A stretch of 64,000 nucleotides of DNA, taken from JAYPHU01 sp964611435. GTDB taxonomy: Bacteria; Pseudomonadota; Alphaproteobacteria; Rhodospirillales; UBA2165. Of the stretch, positions 24,737 through 33,885 are shown in pieces. Under the pieces are notes generated by a model. That model did not search any database. It had not been told where the DNA came from and worked only from the letters and a program-made list of their open reading frames with translations. Within the stretch, counting starts at the first letter, position 1, and each line of letters starts with the position of its first letter. Both the position numbers and the translations under genes were made by a program. The stretch spans positions 16,946 to 80,945 of the forward strand of contig CAZSXT010000018.1 in the NCBI GenBank assembly GCA_964611435.1, read 5' to 3'.

Positions 24737-25462
24737 ATGGCGACCTTTGTGCTGATTCATGGGGCGTTTCACGGCGCCTGGTGCTGGGAGCGGGTGACGC
24801 CGTTGTTTCAGGCAAAAGGCCACCGGGTGTTCGCCCCCGACATGCCGGGCCAGGGCGACGATGATGCCGATCTGCGCACGGTCACGCTCGACGATTACAT
24901 GACCCGCATCGGCGTGGTGCTAAGCCAGGTGGAGGAACCGGCGATCCTGGTCGGGCACTCCCTGGGCGGCATCAGCATCACCCAGGCGGGCGAAATTTAC
25001 ACCGGCCAGATCGCCAAGCTGGTCTATCTGACCGCCTTTATCCCCGCCAATGGCGAAAGCCGCGCGAGTATGCAGATCGCCCAGTCGCCGCCGGCGTCGG
25101 CCGGCAGCCGAGAGGTTTCTGCCGACGGCACCTCTATGTCGTTCAAGGACGAGGCCATCGGTCCCATTTTCTATAACGATTGCGATGAGGAGACGCTGAC
25201 CTGGGTGAAAACCCGGCTGAAACCCCAGGCCACGGCGATCTCCAACGCACCCGTTCAGACGACGGCAGAGAAATGGGGCTCGATCCCCCGCGCCTTTATC
25301 GCCTGCACCCTGGATCAGGCGATCCCGCTGGAACAGCAGCAGGCCTGCTGGGAACGTTATCCGTGTGATCCGGTGATCACCATGGAAACCAGTCATTCAC
25401 CGTTCATGTCGCAGCCCGAAGCACTGGCCGGTCATCTGGACGATATCGCCGACGGGATTTAG
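24737..25462 (+). CDS. Alpha/beta hydrolase, methylesterase/hydroxynitrile-lyase-like
   Basis: A 241-residue soluble alpha/beta hydrolase. It begins FVLIHGAFHGAWCWERVTPL, the HGAxHGAWCW oxyanion signature of plant-type esterases (methyl salicylate/jasmonate esterases, hydroxynitrile lyases). The nucleophile elbow is VGHSLGGISI, and the catalytic aspartate and histidine are offered by CTLDQAIP and ETSHSPFMSQPEAL. GGAGGG lies seven bases upstream of ATG 24737. It is 12 bases after ubiA, likely on the same message, but the substrate is not predictable. Confidence 0.88.
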   Translation: MATFVLIHGAFHGAWCWERVTPLFQAKGHRVFAPDMPGQGDDDADLRTVTLDDYMTRIGVVLSQVEEPAILVGHSLGGISITQAGEIYTGQIAKLVYLTAFIPANGESRASMQIAQSPPASAGSREVSADGTSMSFKDEAIGPIFYNDCDEETLTWVKTRLKPQATAISNAPVQTTAEKWGSIPRAFIACTLDQAIPLEQQQACWERYPCDPVITMETSHSPFMSQPEALAGHLDDIADGI

Positions 25463-25561
25463 GGCAATGTTGCGCATTCCGGTGATTGAAAAACCGGGTC
25501 CGAGCCTGTAGAGACAGCGCCAATTCTTCAATCGACTATCCAAGATCAACAGGGGATATCC

Positions 25562-26662
25562 ATGCTTTTCAAGTGCGACTCTCATCACGGCGCGGCCCAC
25601 GCGCCGGCGGATCACAACCACGCCACCACGGTCACCGACGGCAAAAAACACTTCACCGTTGATATCCATTGCCACATTCATGTGCCGGACGCGGACAAGA
25701 TGCTGCAGCAGCTGTCCCCGGAAGACACCGGCCGGCTGATGGTGGACACCAACCCGATCACCGCCGAGATCAACAAGAAGCAGCAGGAAACCATCCTGCC
25801 GCAACTGACCGATTCATCCGTGCGTCTCGCCGATATGGACAAGCAGGGCATCGACGTGCAGGCCATTTCCCCGTCGCCGTTCCACTACAATTACGGCTAT
25901 CCGGCGGAGTTCGCCCGGGATACGTCCAAGGTGGTCAATGACCGGGTCGCCGAAGTTGTCGGCGAACATCCGGACCGGTTCGTCGGGCTGGGCACGGTGC
26001 CCCTGCAGGACGGCGACATGGCGGTGGCCGAGCTGGAGCGCTGCGTCAACGATCTGGGCTTCAAGGGCGTGGAGATTTCCACCAACGTGGCCGGTCAGGA
26101 ACTGACCCGCGCCGGGCTGGAGAAATTCTTCGCCCGGGTCGAGGAGCTGGATGCGATGATCTTCATGCATCCGATCGGCACCTCGTTTAAGGACCGGATG
26201 GACGATCACTATTTCCGTAACACGATCGGCCACCCGCTGGATTCGGCCGTGGCTGTCGGTCACCTGGTGTTTGACGGATATCTGGAGAAATATCCGGGGA
26301 TCAAAATCTGCATCGCCCATGGCGGCGGCTATATCCCGGCGTACTACGGCCGGTTCGACCATCCGTATCATCTGCGGGACGATTGCCGGGTAAACATTTC
26401 CAAGGCGCCGACGGAATATATCCAGCAACTCTATTTTGACACGGTGGTCTTCACCGAGACCCAGTTGCGCCACATGATCGAAGTGTGGGGCGCCGATCAC
26501 GTGGTGATGGGCACCGACTATCCGTACGACATGGCAGAGCCCGATCCGGTCGGCCACGTCAATTCGGTGAAGGGCCTGAGCGATGATGACAAGGCGCTGG
26601 TCATGGGCGGCAACGCGGCCAAGCTGTTGAACATCGACGCGTCGGCCTTCTCCCGCTCTTAA
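25562..26662 (+). CDS. Amidohydrolase 2 family protein (ACMSD-like decarboxylase/hydrolase)
   Basis: A 366-residue TIM-barrel metalloenzyme of the amidohydrolase-2 family, which includes aminocarboxymuconate-semialdehyde decarboxylase and related aromatic-acid decarboxylases. Metal ligands are visible as H36 and H38 (DIHCHIH), a histidine in FMHPIGT, one in CIAHGGGYIP and the aspartate in VMGTDYPYD. A histidine-rich N-terminal extension (HHGAAHAPADHNHATT) precedes the barrel and is unusual. No signal peptide. The precise reaction is unknown; decarboxylation of a ring-cleavage product is the commonest activity of close relatives. Confidence 0.88.
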   Translation: MLFKCDSHHGAAHAPADHNHATTVTDGKKHFTVDIHCHIHVPDADKMLQQLSPEDTGRLMVDTNPITAEINKKQQETILPQLTDSSVRLADMDKQGIDVQAISPSPFHYNYGYPAEFARDTSKVVNDRVAEVVGEHPDRFVGLGTVPLQDGDMAVAELERCVNDLGFKGVEISTNVAGQELTRAGLEKFFARVEELDAMIFMHPIGTSFKDRMDDHYFRNTIGHPLDSAVAVGHLVFDGYLEKYPGIKICIAHGGGYIPAYYGRFDHPYHLRDDCRVNISKAPTEYIQQLYFDTVVFTETQLRHMIEVWGADHVVMGTDYPYDMAEPDPVGHVNSVKGLSDDDKALVMGGNAAKLLNIDASAFSRS

Positions 26663-26672
26663 GCTTTAGGAT

Positions 26673-27770
26673 TTAGCTCCCGCCGTCCTCGACCAAGCGC
26701 GGTCCAGGCGGCGGGGCAATCTCTTCGGCGGGGCTATCCTCACCCATCTCGATTTCGGTGATTTTCTCGCCCCGGCTGGTCACCTTGCCGGTGGATATGC
26801 GGATTTGCCGCAGGTCGTCTTCCGCTTGACCCATATGCCGTTGTAGTTTGTCGACACGGTCGTCCAGCCGGGTGACATCTTCCAGCATCTTCAGAACCTC
26901 TTCCTGAATAACGCCGGCCTGTTCCCGCATGTGAACGTCTTTAAGGACTGCGCGCACGGTATTCAGTGTCGCCATCAGGGTGGTCGGTGAAACAATCCAG
27001 ACTTTGGCCCGGAAGGAGCGCTCCACCACGTCGGGCAGGCTGGCGTGCAGTTCCGCATAGACGGCTTCCGAGGGCAGGAACATCAGGGCTGATTCCGCCG
27101 TTTCGCCGGGCACGATGTATCGCTCCGCGATATCCTGCACATGCTTTGTGACTGCTGCGCCAAAGGCTCTCAGCGCCCGCTGCTTGGCTTCGTCATCCTG
27201 GGCGTTGCGGAGCGCGTGATAGCTTTCCAGCGGAAACTTGGAGTCGATGACAATGGGCCCCGGCGGTTTGGGCAAATCCAACAGGCAGTCGGCTCGCCTT
27301 CCGTTACCGAGTTGTGCCTGGAAGCTGTACGCGTTGGGCGGCAGGATGCCGGAAACCAGATCGTTCAACTGAATTTCCCCGAACGCGCCCCGGGCCTGTT
27401 TGTTGGAGAGAATGTCCTGCAGGCCCACCACCTGCTGGGAAAGATCGGTGATTTTCTGTTGGGCGGAATCGATTACCGCCAGGCGCTCGTGAAGCTCCTT
27501 AAGCGTCTTGCCGGTGCGCTCGGTCTGTTGTGTGAGCCCGTCGCCGAGGCGCTTGGAGAAGGTCTCCATCCGCTCGTTCATATCGGTTTGCGCTTGTTGC
27601 ATGCGCCCGGAGAGCTCGGATTGAGAGGCCGACAGCCGCTCCGCCGTCTCCGAGACTTGGGTCAGCCAGGCCAGGGCCTCGTTTCGCGCCTTGTCGCCTT
27701 TGAGGACGACCACGAACATGCCGATGACCATCAGGCCCAGAACAACAAGAAGAATTGTCTGTAAGTCCAT
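26673..27770 (-). CDS. rmuC: DNA recombination protein RmuC homologue
   Basis: A 365-residue RmuC-family protein. It has a single N-terminal membrane segment (TILLVVLGLMVIGMFVVVL), a long coiled coil (about 35-130) and a C-terminal domain with FGEIQLNDLVSGILPPNAY and the nuclease-like core VIDSKFPLESYHALR. RmuC limits DNA inversions at short inverted repeats in E. coli. ATG 27770 is used because it directly precedes the membrane segment and AGGA lies eight bases upstream; an opening 12 codons earlier has no support. It is divergent from the def-fmt-truA operon, an arrangement common in alphaproteobacteria. Confidence 0.93.
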   Translation of the reverse strand: MDLQTILLVVLGLMVIGMFVVVLKGDKARNEALAWLTQVSETAERLSASQSELSGRMQQAQTDMNERMETFSKRLGDGLTQQTERTGKTLKELHERLAVIDSAQQKITDLSQQVVGLQDILSNKQARGAFGEIQLNDLVSGILPPNAYSFQAQLGNGRRADCLLDLPKPPGPIVIDSKFPLESYHALRNAQDDEAKQRALRAFGAAVTKHVQDIAERYIVPGETAESALMFLPSEAVYAELHASLPDVVERSFRAKVWIVSPTTLMATLNTVRAVLKDVHMREQAGVIQEEVLKMLEDVTRLDDRVDKLQRHMGQAEDDLRQIRISTGKVTSRGEKITEIEMGEDSPAEEIAPPPGPRLVEDGGS

Positions 27771-27895
27771 GGCGGGAATCCTGCCCGAGTCGCAACCGCA
27801 CTGCAACGGCGCATTTGCGACGGCCAGCCCGGCCTTGACCGGGGCCGGTCCCTGGCCTATCTCCTTGGCGACAGCGTGTAAATTCAGAGGTTTAA

Positions 27896-28417
27896 ATGGC
27901 GATTCTGCCGATCATTGTCGCGCCTGATCCCCGGCTCAAAGTTGAATGCGAGCCGGTCGAGGAGATCACGCCGGAGCTCCAGAAGCTCATGGACGATATG
28001 CTCGACACCATGTACGACGCGCCGGGCATCGGTCTGGCCGCGCCGCAGATCGGCGTAACCAAGCGTATTCTGGTGGCGGACGTCTCCAAAACCGAAGAGC
28101 GCGCGCCGCACAAGCTGATCAATCCGGAGATTCTCGCCGCCTCGGAAGAGCTTTATGAGTACGAAGAGGGCTGCCTATCGCTGCCTGAGCAATATGCGGA
28201 GGTGACCCGGCCCAAACACGTGGTCATCGGCTATACGGACGAAAACGGCGATAAGAAAGAGCTGGAATGCGAAGGGCTCTTGGCCGTCTGCCTGCAGCAC
28301 GAGATGGACCATCTGGACGGCATCCTGTTTGTCGATCACCTGTCCATGCTCAAGCGCAACGTGATCCTGCGCAAACTCCAAAAGTGGAAGAAAATGCAGC
28401 AGAAGGAGGCGGGTTGA
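27896..28417 (+). CDS. def: Peptide deformylase
   Basis: A 173-residue metalloenzyme removing the formyl group from nascent proteins. All three signature motifs are present: GIGLAAPQIGV, EEGCLSLPE (metal-ligand cysteine near residue 92) and QHEMDHLDGI (two metal-ligand histidines and the catalytic glutamate). The length is standard. It is followed by fmt, so formylation and deformylation are encoded together. Confidence 0.98.
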   Translation: MAILPIIVAPDPRLKVECEPVEEITPELQKLMDDMLDTMYDAPGIGLAAPQIGVTKRILVADVSKTEERAPHKLINPEILAASEELYEYEEGCLSLPEQYAEVTRPKHVVIGYTDENGDKKELECEGLLAVCLQHEMDHLDGILFVDHLSMLKRNVILRKLQKWKKMQQKEAG

Positions 28418-28433
28418 TTTCCCGCCCGAGATA

Positions 28434-29360
28434 ATGACACAGCCGCTGCGGCTCGCCTTTATGGGCACCCCCGATTTTTCCGTCCCCGTCCTGACGGCAT
28501 TAATTGATGCCGGGCATGATGTCGCCGCCGTCTACTGCCAACCGCCCCGAGCCGCGGGCCGGGGCCAGAAGGAACGGTTGTCACCCGTCCATGCGGCGGC
28601 CGAGGACCGCGGGATTGAGGTGCGCACGCCCGTGAATTTCAAATCAGAAGACGACGTGGCCGCGTTTACGGCGCTGGAGTTGGATGTGGCGGTGGTGGCG
28701 GCTTACGGGTTGATCCTACCGGCGGCGATCCTGGACGCCCCGAAGATGGGCTGTCTCAATGTGCACGCGTCCTTGTTGCCCCGCTGGCGGGGGGCCGCGC
28801 CCATTCAGCGGGCGATCCTGGCCGGTGACGGGGAAACCGGGGTCACCATCATGCAGATGGACGAGGGCCTGGATACGGGCGACATGTTGTTGAAAGAGAG
28901 CCTGCCGATTTCATCCGATACCACCGCCGGTAGTCTGCATGACGCACTCTCCGAGATGGGCGCGGGCTTGATCGTCGAGGCGCTGGCGGGTCTCAGCGCT
29001 GGTGAGATCACGCCGATCCCTCAGCCCGAGGACGGGGTCACTTATGCGCAGAAGATCGACAAGGCGGAAAGCCGGATCGATTGGGCCAATTCCGCGGCGG
29101 AGATCGACCGGCAAATCCGCGCCTTTGCGCCCTGGCCCGGCGCTTGGTTTGAACACGAAAAGACCCGGATCAAAATATTGGCGGCCACGCCGATCTCAAG
29201 CTCGGGTAAACCTGGCGCCCTCTTGGATGATGCGTTGACGGTGGCCTGTGGGGAGGGCGCAATATCGATCAGCCGTTTGCAGCGCGCCGGCAAAGGGCCG
29301 ATGACCGCCGGGGAGTTCCTCAAAGGCTATGACCTGCCCGCTGGCACAGTGTTGGCGTAA
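28434..29360 (+). CDS. fmt: Methionyl-tRNA formyltransferase
   Basis: A 308-residue enzyme that formylates initiator Met-tRNA using 10-formyl-tetrahydrofolate. The N-terminal formyltransferase domain has FMGTPDFSVPVL, the catalytic N and H in LNVHASLLPRWRGAAPIQRA and the catalytic aspartate in MDEGLDTGDMLL. The C-terminal tRNA-binding OB domain begins near residue 205 (QKIDKAESRIDW). It starts 16 bases after def and ends five bases before truA. Confidence 0.98.
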   Translation: MTQPLRLAFMGTPDFSVPVLTALIDAGHDVAAVYCQPPRAAGRGQKERLSPVHAAAEDRGIEVRTPVNFKSEDDVAAFTALELDVAVVAAYGLILPAAILDAPKMGCLNVHASLLPRWRGAAPIQRAILAGDGETGVTIMQMDEGLDTGDMLLKESLPISSDTTAGSLHDALSEMGAGLIVEALAGLSAGEITPIPQPEDGVTYAQKIDKAESRIDWANSAAEIDRQIRAFAPWPGAWFEHEKTRIKILAATPISSSGKPGALLDDALTVACGEGAISISRLQRAGKGPMTAGEFLKGYDLPAGTVLA

Positions 29361-29365
29361 CCGCC

Positions 29366-30103
29366 ATGGCCCGCTTCAAGCTCACCCTGGAATATGACGG
29401 CGGCGGTTTTGTCGGCTGGCAGCGCCAGACTAATGGCCTCTCCGTGCAACAGGTTGTCGAGGAAGCGTTTCAGAAATTCTGCGGTGAAGACATCACAACC
29501 CATGTGGCGGGCCGCACCGACGCGGGTGTACACGCCACTGGCCAGGTGTGTCATGCTGATGTCGCCAAAGAGACCGACGCCGACACGGTGCGCGATGCGC
29601 TCAATTTCCATGTGAAGCCCCATGCGGTCAGCGTGCTGGCGGTGGAGGAAGTCTCCGACGAATTCCATGCCCGCTTCTCCGCCACATCCCGGGCCTACAC
29701 GTATAAAATTATCAATCGCCGCCCGCCGCCGGCCATCGGCGCGGGGCTGGTCTGGTGGGTGCCCCAGGACCTGGACGCGGACGCCATGCACGCGGGCGCG
29801 CAGCACCTCCTCGGCAATCATGATTTCTCCACCTTCCGGGCCGCCGGGTGTCAGGCGGATAGTCCGGTGAAGACCTTGGATGAACTGACCGTTGAACGGG
29901 ACGGTGAGTATATTCTGATCCACGCCAAGGCCCGGTCGTTCCTCTATCATCAGGTGCGCAATATGGTGGGTTCGCTAAAGCTGGTGGGCGAGGGCAAATG
30001 GCCGGCGGATAAGATGGCCGACGCGCTGGCGGCGTGTGACCGGTCGGCGGGCGGTCCCACCGCGCCGCCGCAAGGGTTGTATCTGACCCGTGTGACCTAC
30101 TAA
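29366..30103 (+). CDS. truA: tRNA pseudouridine(38-40) synthase
   Basis: A 245-residue TruA, which makes pseudouridine at positions 38-40 of tRNA anticodon arms. The catalytic aspartate is in AGRTDAGVHATGQV, with the family's FHARFSATSRAYTYKI and the C-terminal FLYHQVRNMVGSL also present. It is the third gene of def-fmt-truA. Its stop overlaps the stop of the convergent MFS gene by four bases, leaving no room for a separate terminator. Confidence 0.97.
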   Translation: MARFKLTLEYDGGGFVGWQRQTNGLSVQQVVEEAFQKFCGEDITTHVAGRTDAGVHATGQVCHADVAKETDADTVRDALNFHVKPHAVSVLAVEEVSDEFHARFSATSRAYTYKIINRRPPPAIGAGLVWWVPQDLDADAMHAGAQHLLGNHDFSTFRAAGCQADSPVKTLDELTVERDGEYILIHAKARSFLYHQVRNMVGSLKLVGEGKWPADKMADALAACDRSAGGPTAPPQGLYLTRVTY

Positions 30104-31728
30104 CCGGGTTTTCTCGAAGGCGGGGCCACCAGGTGGCGGGCCCGGGGCCGTTCCGGTTGCAACGTGTATTGCAAGGCGTTTTGTTCGATGGAGATATCGG
30201 CTTCGGTAACCCGGTGATGCTGGCGTTCATGTTCCAGCCAGGATTCCACCAGGAAATATTCCACATACGTCCCTGGTTCTTCGATATCCTCGAAGATGCC
30301 CCAGGCGTAGGCGCCGTCCCGTTTACGGGTTTCGCCGTAATCCTTCATGGCGGCCAGGAACGGCTCCGCATTGGCCGGGTCGATCTTGTATTCCACGGTG
30401 ACCATGACCGGGCCCCGGTCATCTTCCACGTCCTCCGCCACGTTGGGAACGGTCCAGTGCATGGTCGGGGTCAGATCGATATTGGCGTCCTCCGGCAGCT
30501 TCCAGCGCCAGGTCGCCGGGATGGCGAAAAAGGCGCCCGCCGCCGCCAACAATAATGCCGTTGGAATACCCCAGATATCGGCGAGGTTTCCCCAGACCAC
30601 GCTGGCCCCGGCCATGGAGCCGAAATAGACCGCGATCATCACCGACAGGCCTCGCGCCCGCACCCATTCCGGTAGCGCAATCTGCGCAGCCACATTGAGG
30701 GTCGAGAGAACCGTTAGCCACGCCGCGCCGGCCAGCATGCTGGCCAGGACGCCTAGGATTTGGTTCTTGGAGACGGCAAAGATCACAAGAACCAGGGCGG
30801 TGCCCAGGCTGCCTAACGCCACCACCCGGTTCGCGCCGAGCCGGGTGCGGAGCATCGGCAGGGCGAGCGCCGCCAGCACCGCGCCCAGGCCGATCCCGCC
30901 CATCAAATAGCCGTAATATGATGCGCCGCCCCGCAGGAGATCACGGGCGATCAAGGGCAGCAGCGCCCAATAGCACGTGGCGAAAATGAAAAAGCCGCTC
31001 GCCCGGATCAGCGTGCTACGGAGCGGCTGGCTCGATTTGGCGTAGCGGAGCCCGGCGCGCATGGCGGTGAAAAACCGTTCTCCCGGCAAGTGGTTATCTT
31101 CTTTCGTGTCCGGCGTCCACCAGATCAAAATCGCGATCACGAACAGGAAGCTGACGGCGTTGATGACGAACGGCGCCCAAATGCCGACCGCCACCATCAG
31201 TAAGCCGCCGACAGCGGGGCCGATGGCGCGGCTGATGTTGATCCCGACGCTGTTGAGCGCGATGGCCTGCTGTAGTTCGGCGCGGGGTACGAGCTGCGGG
31301 ATAATGGCCTGCCAGGCCGGCGCGATGAAGGCCGCCCCGGTGCCCATGGCGAGCGTGAAGAGCAACAGCCACACCGGACTGATTGCATCTAGGATAACCA
31401 CAGCACCCAAGACCGCCGCTGTCAGACACAGCGCGATCTTGATCCCGACAATCAGCCGGCGGCGATCGACGATGTCGGCCAACGCGCCTGCCGGCAGGGC
31501 AAATAGAAAAACCGGCAGGGTCGTCGCCGCCTGCACGGACGCGACCAAGACGGGCGACGAGGTCAGAGTCGTCATCAGCCAGCCCGCCGCCACATCGTGC
31601 ATCCAGGTGCCCACGTTGGAGATCACGATGCCCGTCCACAATAACGCGAACACGTTGTGCCGGAAGGGGCTCCACGGTGAGGCCGTTTGGGGCGGCGGCG
31701 TTTGCATGTTGGTTTCGGTGGTGGTCAC
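30100..31728 (-). CDS. MFS exporter with C-terminal monooxygenase-like domain
   Basis: A 542-residue protein. The first ~410 residues form a major facilitator of the EntS/DUF894 type, with an N-terminal FRHNVFALLWTGIVISNVGT, ADIVDRRRLIVGIKIAL after TM2 and an arginine-rich loop near the middle. The last ~110 residues are soluble (from about 425, MVTVEYKIDPANAEPFLAAM to YFLVESWLEHERQHHRVTEA) and resemble the ferredoxin-like antibiotic-biosynthesis-monooxygenase fold; this fusion recurs in the subfamily. GTG 31728 has AAGGAG six bases upstream. The substrate is unknown; relatives export siderophores or drugs. Confidence 0.85.
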   Translation of the reverse strand: MTTTETNMQTPPPQTASPWSPFRHNVFALLWTGIVISNVGTWMHDVAAGWLMTTLTSSPVLVASVQAATTLPVFLFALPAGALADIVDRRRLIVGIKIALCLTAAVLGAVVILDAISPVWLLLFTLAMGTGAAFIAPAWQAIIPQLVPRAELQQAIALNSVGINISRAIGPAVGGLLMVAVGIWAPFVINAVSFLFVIAILIWWTPDTKEDNHLPGERFFTAMRAGLRYAKSSQPLRSTLIRASGFFIFATCYWALLPLIARDLLRGGASYYGYLMGGIGLGAVLAALALPMLRTRLGANRVVALGSLGTALVLVIFAVSKNQILGVLASMLAGAAWLTVLSTLNVAAQIALPEWVRARGLSVMIAVYFGSMAGASVVWGNLADIWGIPTALLLAAAGAFFAIPATWRWKLPEDANIDLTPTMHWTVPNVAEDVEDDRGPVMVTVEYKIDPANAEPFLAAMKDYGETRKRDGAYAWGIFEDIEEPGTYVEYFLVESWLEHERQHHRVTEADISIEQNALQYTLQPERPRARHLVAPPSRKPG

Positions 31729-31789
31729 CGGGGGCTCCTTGCAGGCGGGTTGATCCCTTCTGACATTGATTTAACAGGGCTGATCTGAA

Positions 31790-33235
31790 ATGTATCGTAA
31801 ATATCCGGCGCGCCGGATGCCACCGCCTGAGAGTTTTTTCGTGATCCTTCTGAAAAGCCCGTCCAAGTCCATCTTTACGCTGACCCTGATTGGCTGCGTC
31901 ATCCTGTTGGCGCTACCGGCGAATGATGCCGTAGAGCCGCTCGTTCTACGTTCGGCGGCGGTGATCCTGCTGGCCATCGGGCTGTGGTCGACGGCGGTAG
32001 TGCCGTCTTTCATGGGTTCGCTGATCTTTATGTTCGCCGCCATGGTCGCGGCCATCGCGCCGGCCAATGTGGTGTTCTCCGGCTTTCATTCCGGCGCCAT
32101 GTGGCTGGTGTTTGGCGGCTTGGTGGTGGGCCTTGGCGTAAAACGCTCCGGCCTAGATGTCCGGCTGGTGGAGGCGCTGCTGCACCGCATTCCAACCTCT
32201 TATGTGGGGACCATCTACGGCGTTTTCTGGGCGGCCTTTTCCCTGGCCTGGATCGTGCCGTCCGCCGCCGGCAGGGTGGCGCTGTTGGTGCCGATCATGC
32301 TGTCTCTGGCGGACAAATTGGGCTTTGCCGAGGGCTCCAAGGGGCGGGCAGGGCTCGTTCTCGCCGCCGCCATGGGCACCATGGCCCCGGCTTTCGCTAT
32401 TCTGCCGTCTAATGTCCCGAATATGAGCCTGTTCGGCGCGGTGGAGAGTCTTTACGGCATTCGCCTTACCTATACCGACTATTTGCTGCTAAATTTTCCG
32501 GTGATCGCCGTCGGCGCGTTGATCCTGTATCCGGCGCTGCTCTCGTTCATGTTCAAGGATACACCGGCGGCCCGGGAACAGAGCGTTGCCGCCACGCCCT
32601 GGAAAGAAGATGAGGTGCGCCTGTTGCTGATCGTCGCCGTGGCGCTGGTTCTCTGGATCACCGACACATTGCACGGCATCTCACCGGCCTGGGTGTCCCT
32701 GGGCGCGGCGCTGGTCTGCGTGGCCCCCCGGATCGGCATGCTGCCGCCGTCTGCGCTCGGCAAGGATATTGATTTTACACCGCTGTTGTTCCTGGCCGGC
32801 GTTATTGGCTTGGGCGGCGTGGCGACACACACCGGCGTCGGCAATCTGATTGCCGAGTTCCTGCTGACCAATGTGCCGCTGCACCATGGTCAGGACGGGG
32901 AGAATTTTGGCATCATCGCGGCGATCGCTACAGTGATTGGCCTGTTCACCACCATGCCGGCGCAGCCCGCCATCATGGCCCCCATGGCCGAAGCCATGGC
33001 GCAAGCGTCAGGCTGGTCATTGATGAGTGTTTTGATGGCCCCGGTGGTCACCTGGACCATGTTCCCGTTCTTCTATCAGGCGCCGCCCGTGGTCCTCGCC
33101 GTGGCGCTCGGCAACCTTCGCATCAGCTGGGTCATCAAGATGCTGGTGGCCTACATGTTCATCAGCGCTGTGATCCTGCTGCCGCTGCATTTCCTGTGGG
33201 GGCAGTATCTCGGGTATTTCAAGGTGGCCGGATAG
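31790..33235 (+). CDS. DASS (SLC13)-family anion symporter
   Basis: A 481-residue membrane protein with about 12 hydrophobic segments and the layout of divalent anion:sodium symporters (dicarboxylates, sulfate). Family features include GSLIFMFAAMVAAIAP, FHSGAMWLVFGGLVVGLGVK and the second-half TMPAQPAIMAPMAEAM, near the substrate site of the repeat. ATG 31790 has a weak ribosome-binding site; ATG 31817 is a possible alternative and would remove nine basic residues. It is divergent from the MFS exporter. The transported anion cannot be read from the sequence. Confidence 0.82.
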   Translation: MYRKYPARRMPPPESFFVILLKSPSKSIFTLTLIGCVILLALPANDAVEPLVLRSAAVILLAIGLWSTAVVPSFMGSLIFMFAAMVAAIAPANVVFSGFHSGAMWLVFGGLVVGLGVKRSGLDVRLVEALLHRIPTSYVGTIYGVFWAAFSLAWIVPSAAGRVALLVPIMLSLADKLGFAEGSKGRAGLVLAAAMGTMAPAFAILPSNVPNMSLFGAVESLYGIRLTYTDYLLLNFPVIAVGALILYPALLSFMFKDTPAAREQSVAATPWKEDEVRLLLIVAVALVLWITDTLHGISPAWVSLGAALVCVAPRIGMLPPSALGKDIDFTPLLFLAGVIGLGGVATHTGVGNLIAEFLLTNVPLHHGQDGENFGIIAAIATVIGLFTTMPAQPAIMAPMAEAMAQASGWSLMSVLMAPVVTWTMFPFFYQAPPVVLAVALGNLRISWVIKMLVAYMFISAVILLPLHFLWGQYLGYFKVAG

Positions 33236-33238
33236 TCT

Positions 33239-33880
33239 TTACGGTTTTCCCAGTTTGGCGCTCGGCCGGGCGTTCACGAGTTCATACCAGCGCGCGGTGT
33301 TCGTATGCACCGTTTCATCCCAGGGCAGGCCCATGCGGGTAGTGAAATCCAAACTGATCTGCGCGGTGATGTCGGCAACGGTGTAATAATCCGTGGCCAC
33401 ATACTCGCTTTCACCCAAGCGTTCGTTCAGGAAATTGTGGAAGTGGGCGACGCGCTTTTTGCCGCGCTCCGCCAGCTCAGGAATTTGATCGTGATTGACC
33501 GGCCCGGTGAGCCCCCGGCCCTCCATCCGTTTGACGGTGTTACGGAGATACTCCGCGCCGGCCAGGAAGCCGTCCCATTCCATCCGGTGTTCCCACATGG
33601 CGATGATGGCTTTTTCCTTTGGGTCCCGGCCCATCAGGGGCGGCTCCGGATAGGCCTCCTCCAGATAGCGGCAACAGGCGATGGACTCGCTGATGAGCGT
33701 GCCATCGTCCAGTTCCAGCACCGGGATCGTCCGCCATGGATTGATGGCCTTGAAATCGTCTTCAAGCTGGGCCCGGTTCATCAGGTCCACTTCGACGGTT
33801 TCAATCTCCAGGCCTTTCTCGGCGATGAAGATACGGACCCGGCGGGGGCTCGGCGCGGTGGCGCAGTCGTAAAAGCGCAT
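33239..33880 (-). CDS. Glutathione S-transferase family protein
   Basis: A 213-residue GST. The N-terminal thioredoxin-like domain has APSPRRVRIFIAEKGLEIE and INPWRTIPVLELDDGTLISESIAC split over the glutathione-binding cis-proline and ES turn; the all-helical C-terminal domain follows from about residue 90. Serine in ATAPSPRR occupies the usual catalytic position. ATG 33880 is six bases after the stop of the FAH-family gene with GGAG in between, so they form an operon. That pairing suggests glutathione-dependent isomerisation of a maleyl compound followed by hydrolysis, but the motif does not settle the class. Confidence 0.88.
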   Translation of the reverse strand: MRFYDCATAPSPRRVRIFIAEKGLEIETVEVDLMNRAQLEDDFKAINPWRTIPVLELDDGTLISESIACCRYLEEAYPEPPLMGRDPKEKAIIAMWEHRMEWDGFLAGAEYLRNTVKRMEGRGLTGPVNHDQIPELAERGKKRVAHFHNFLNERLGESEYVATDYYTVADITAQISLDFTTRMGLPWDETVHTNTARWYELVNARPSAKLGKP

Positions 33881-33885
33881 TCCTC

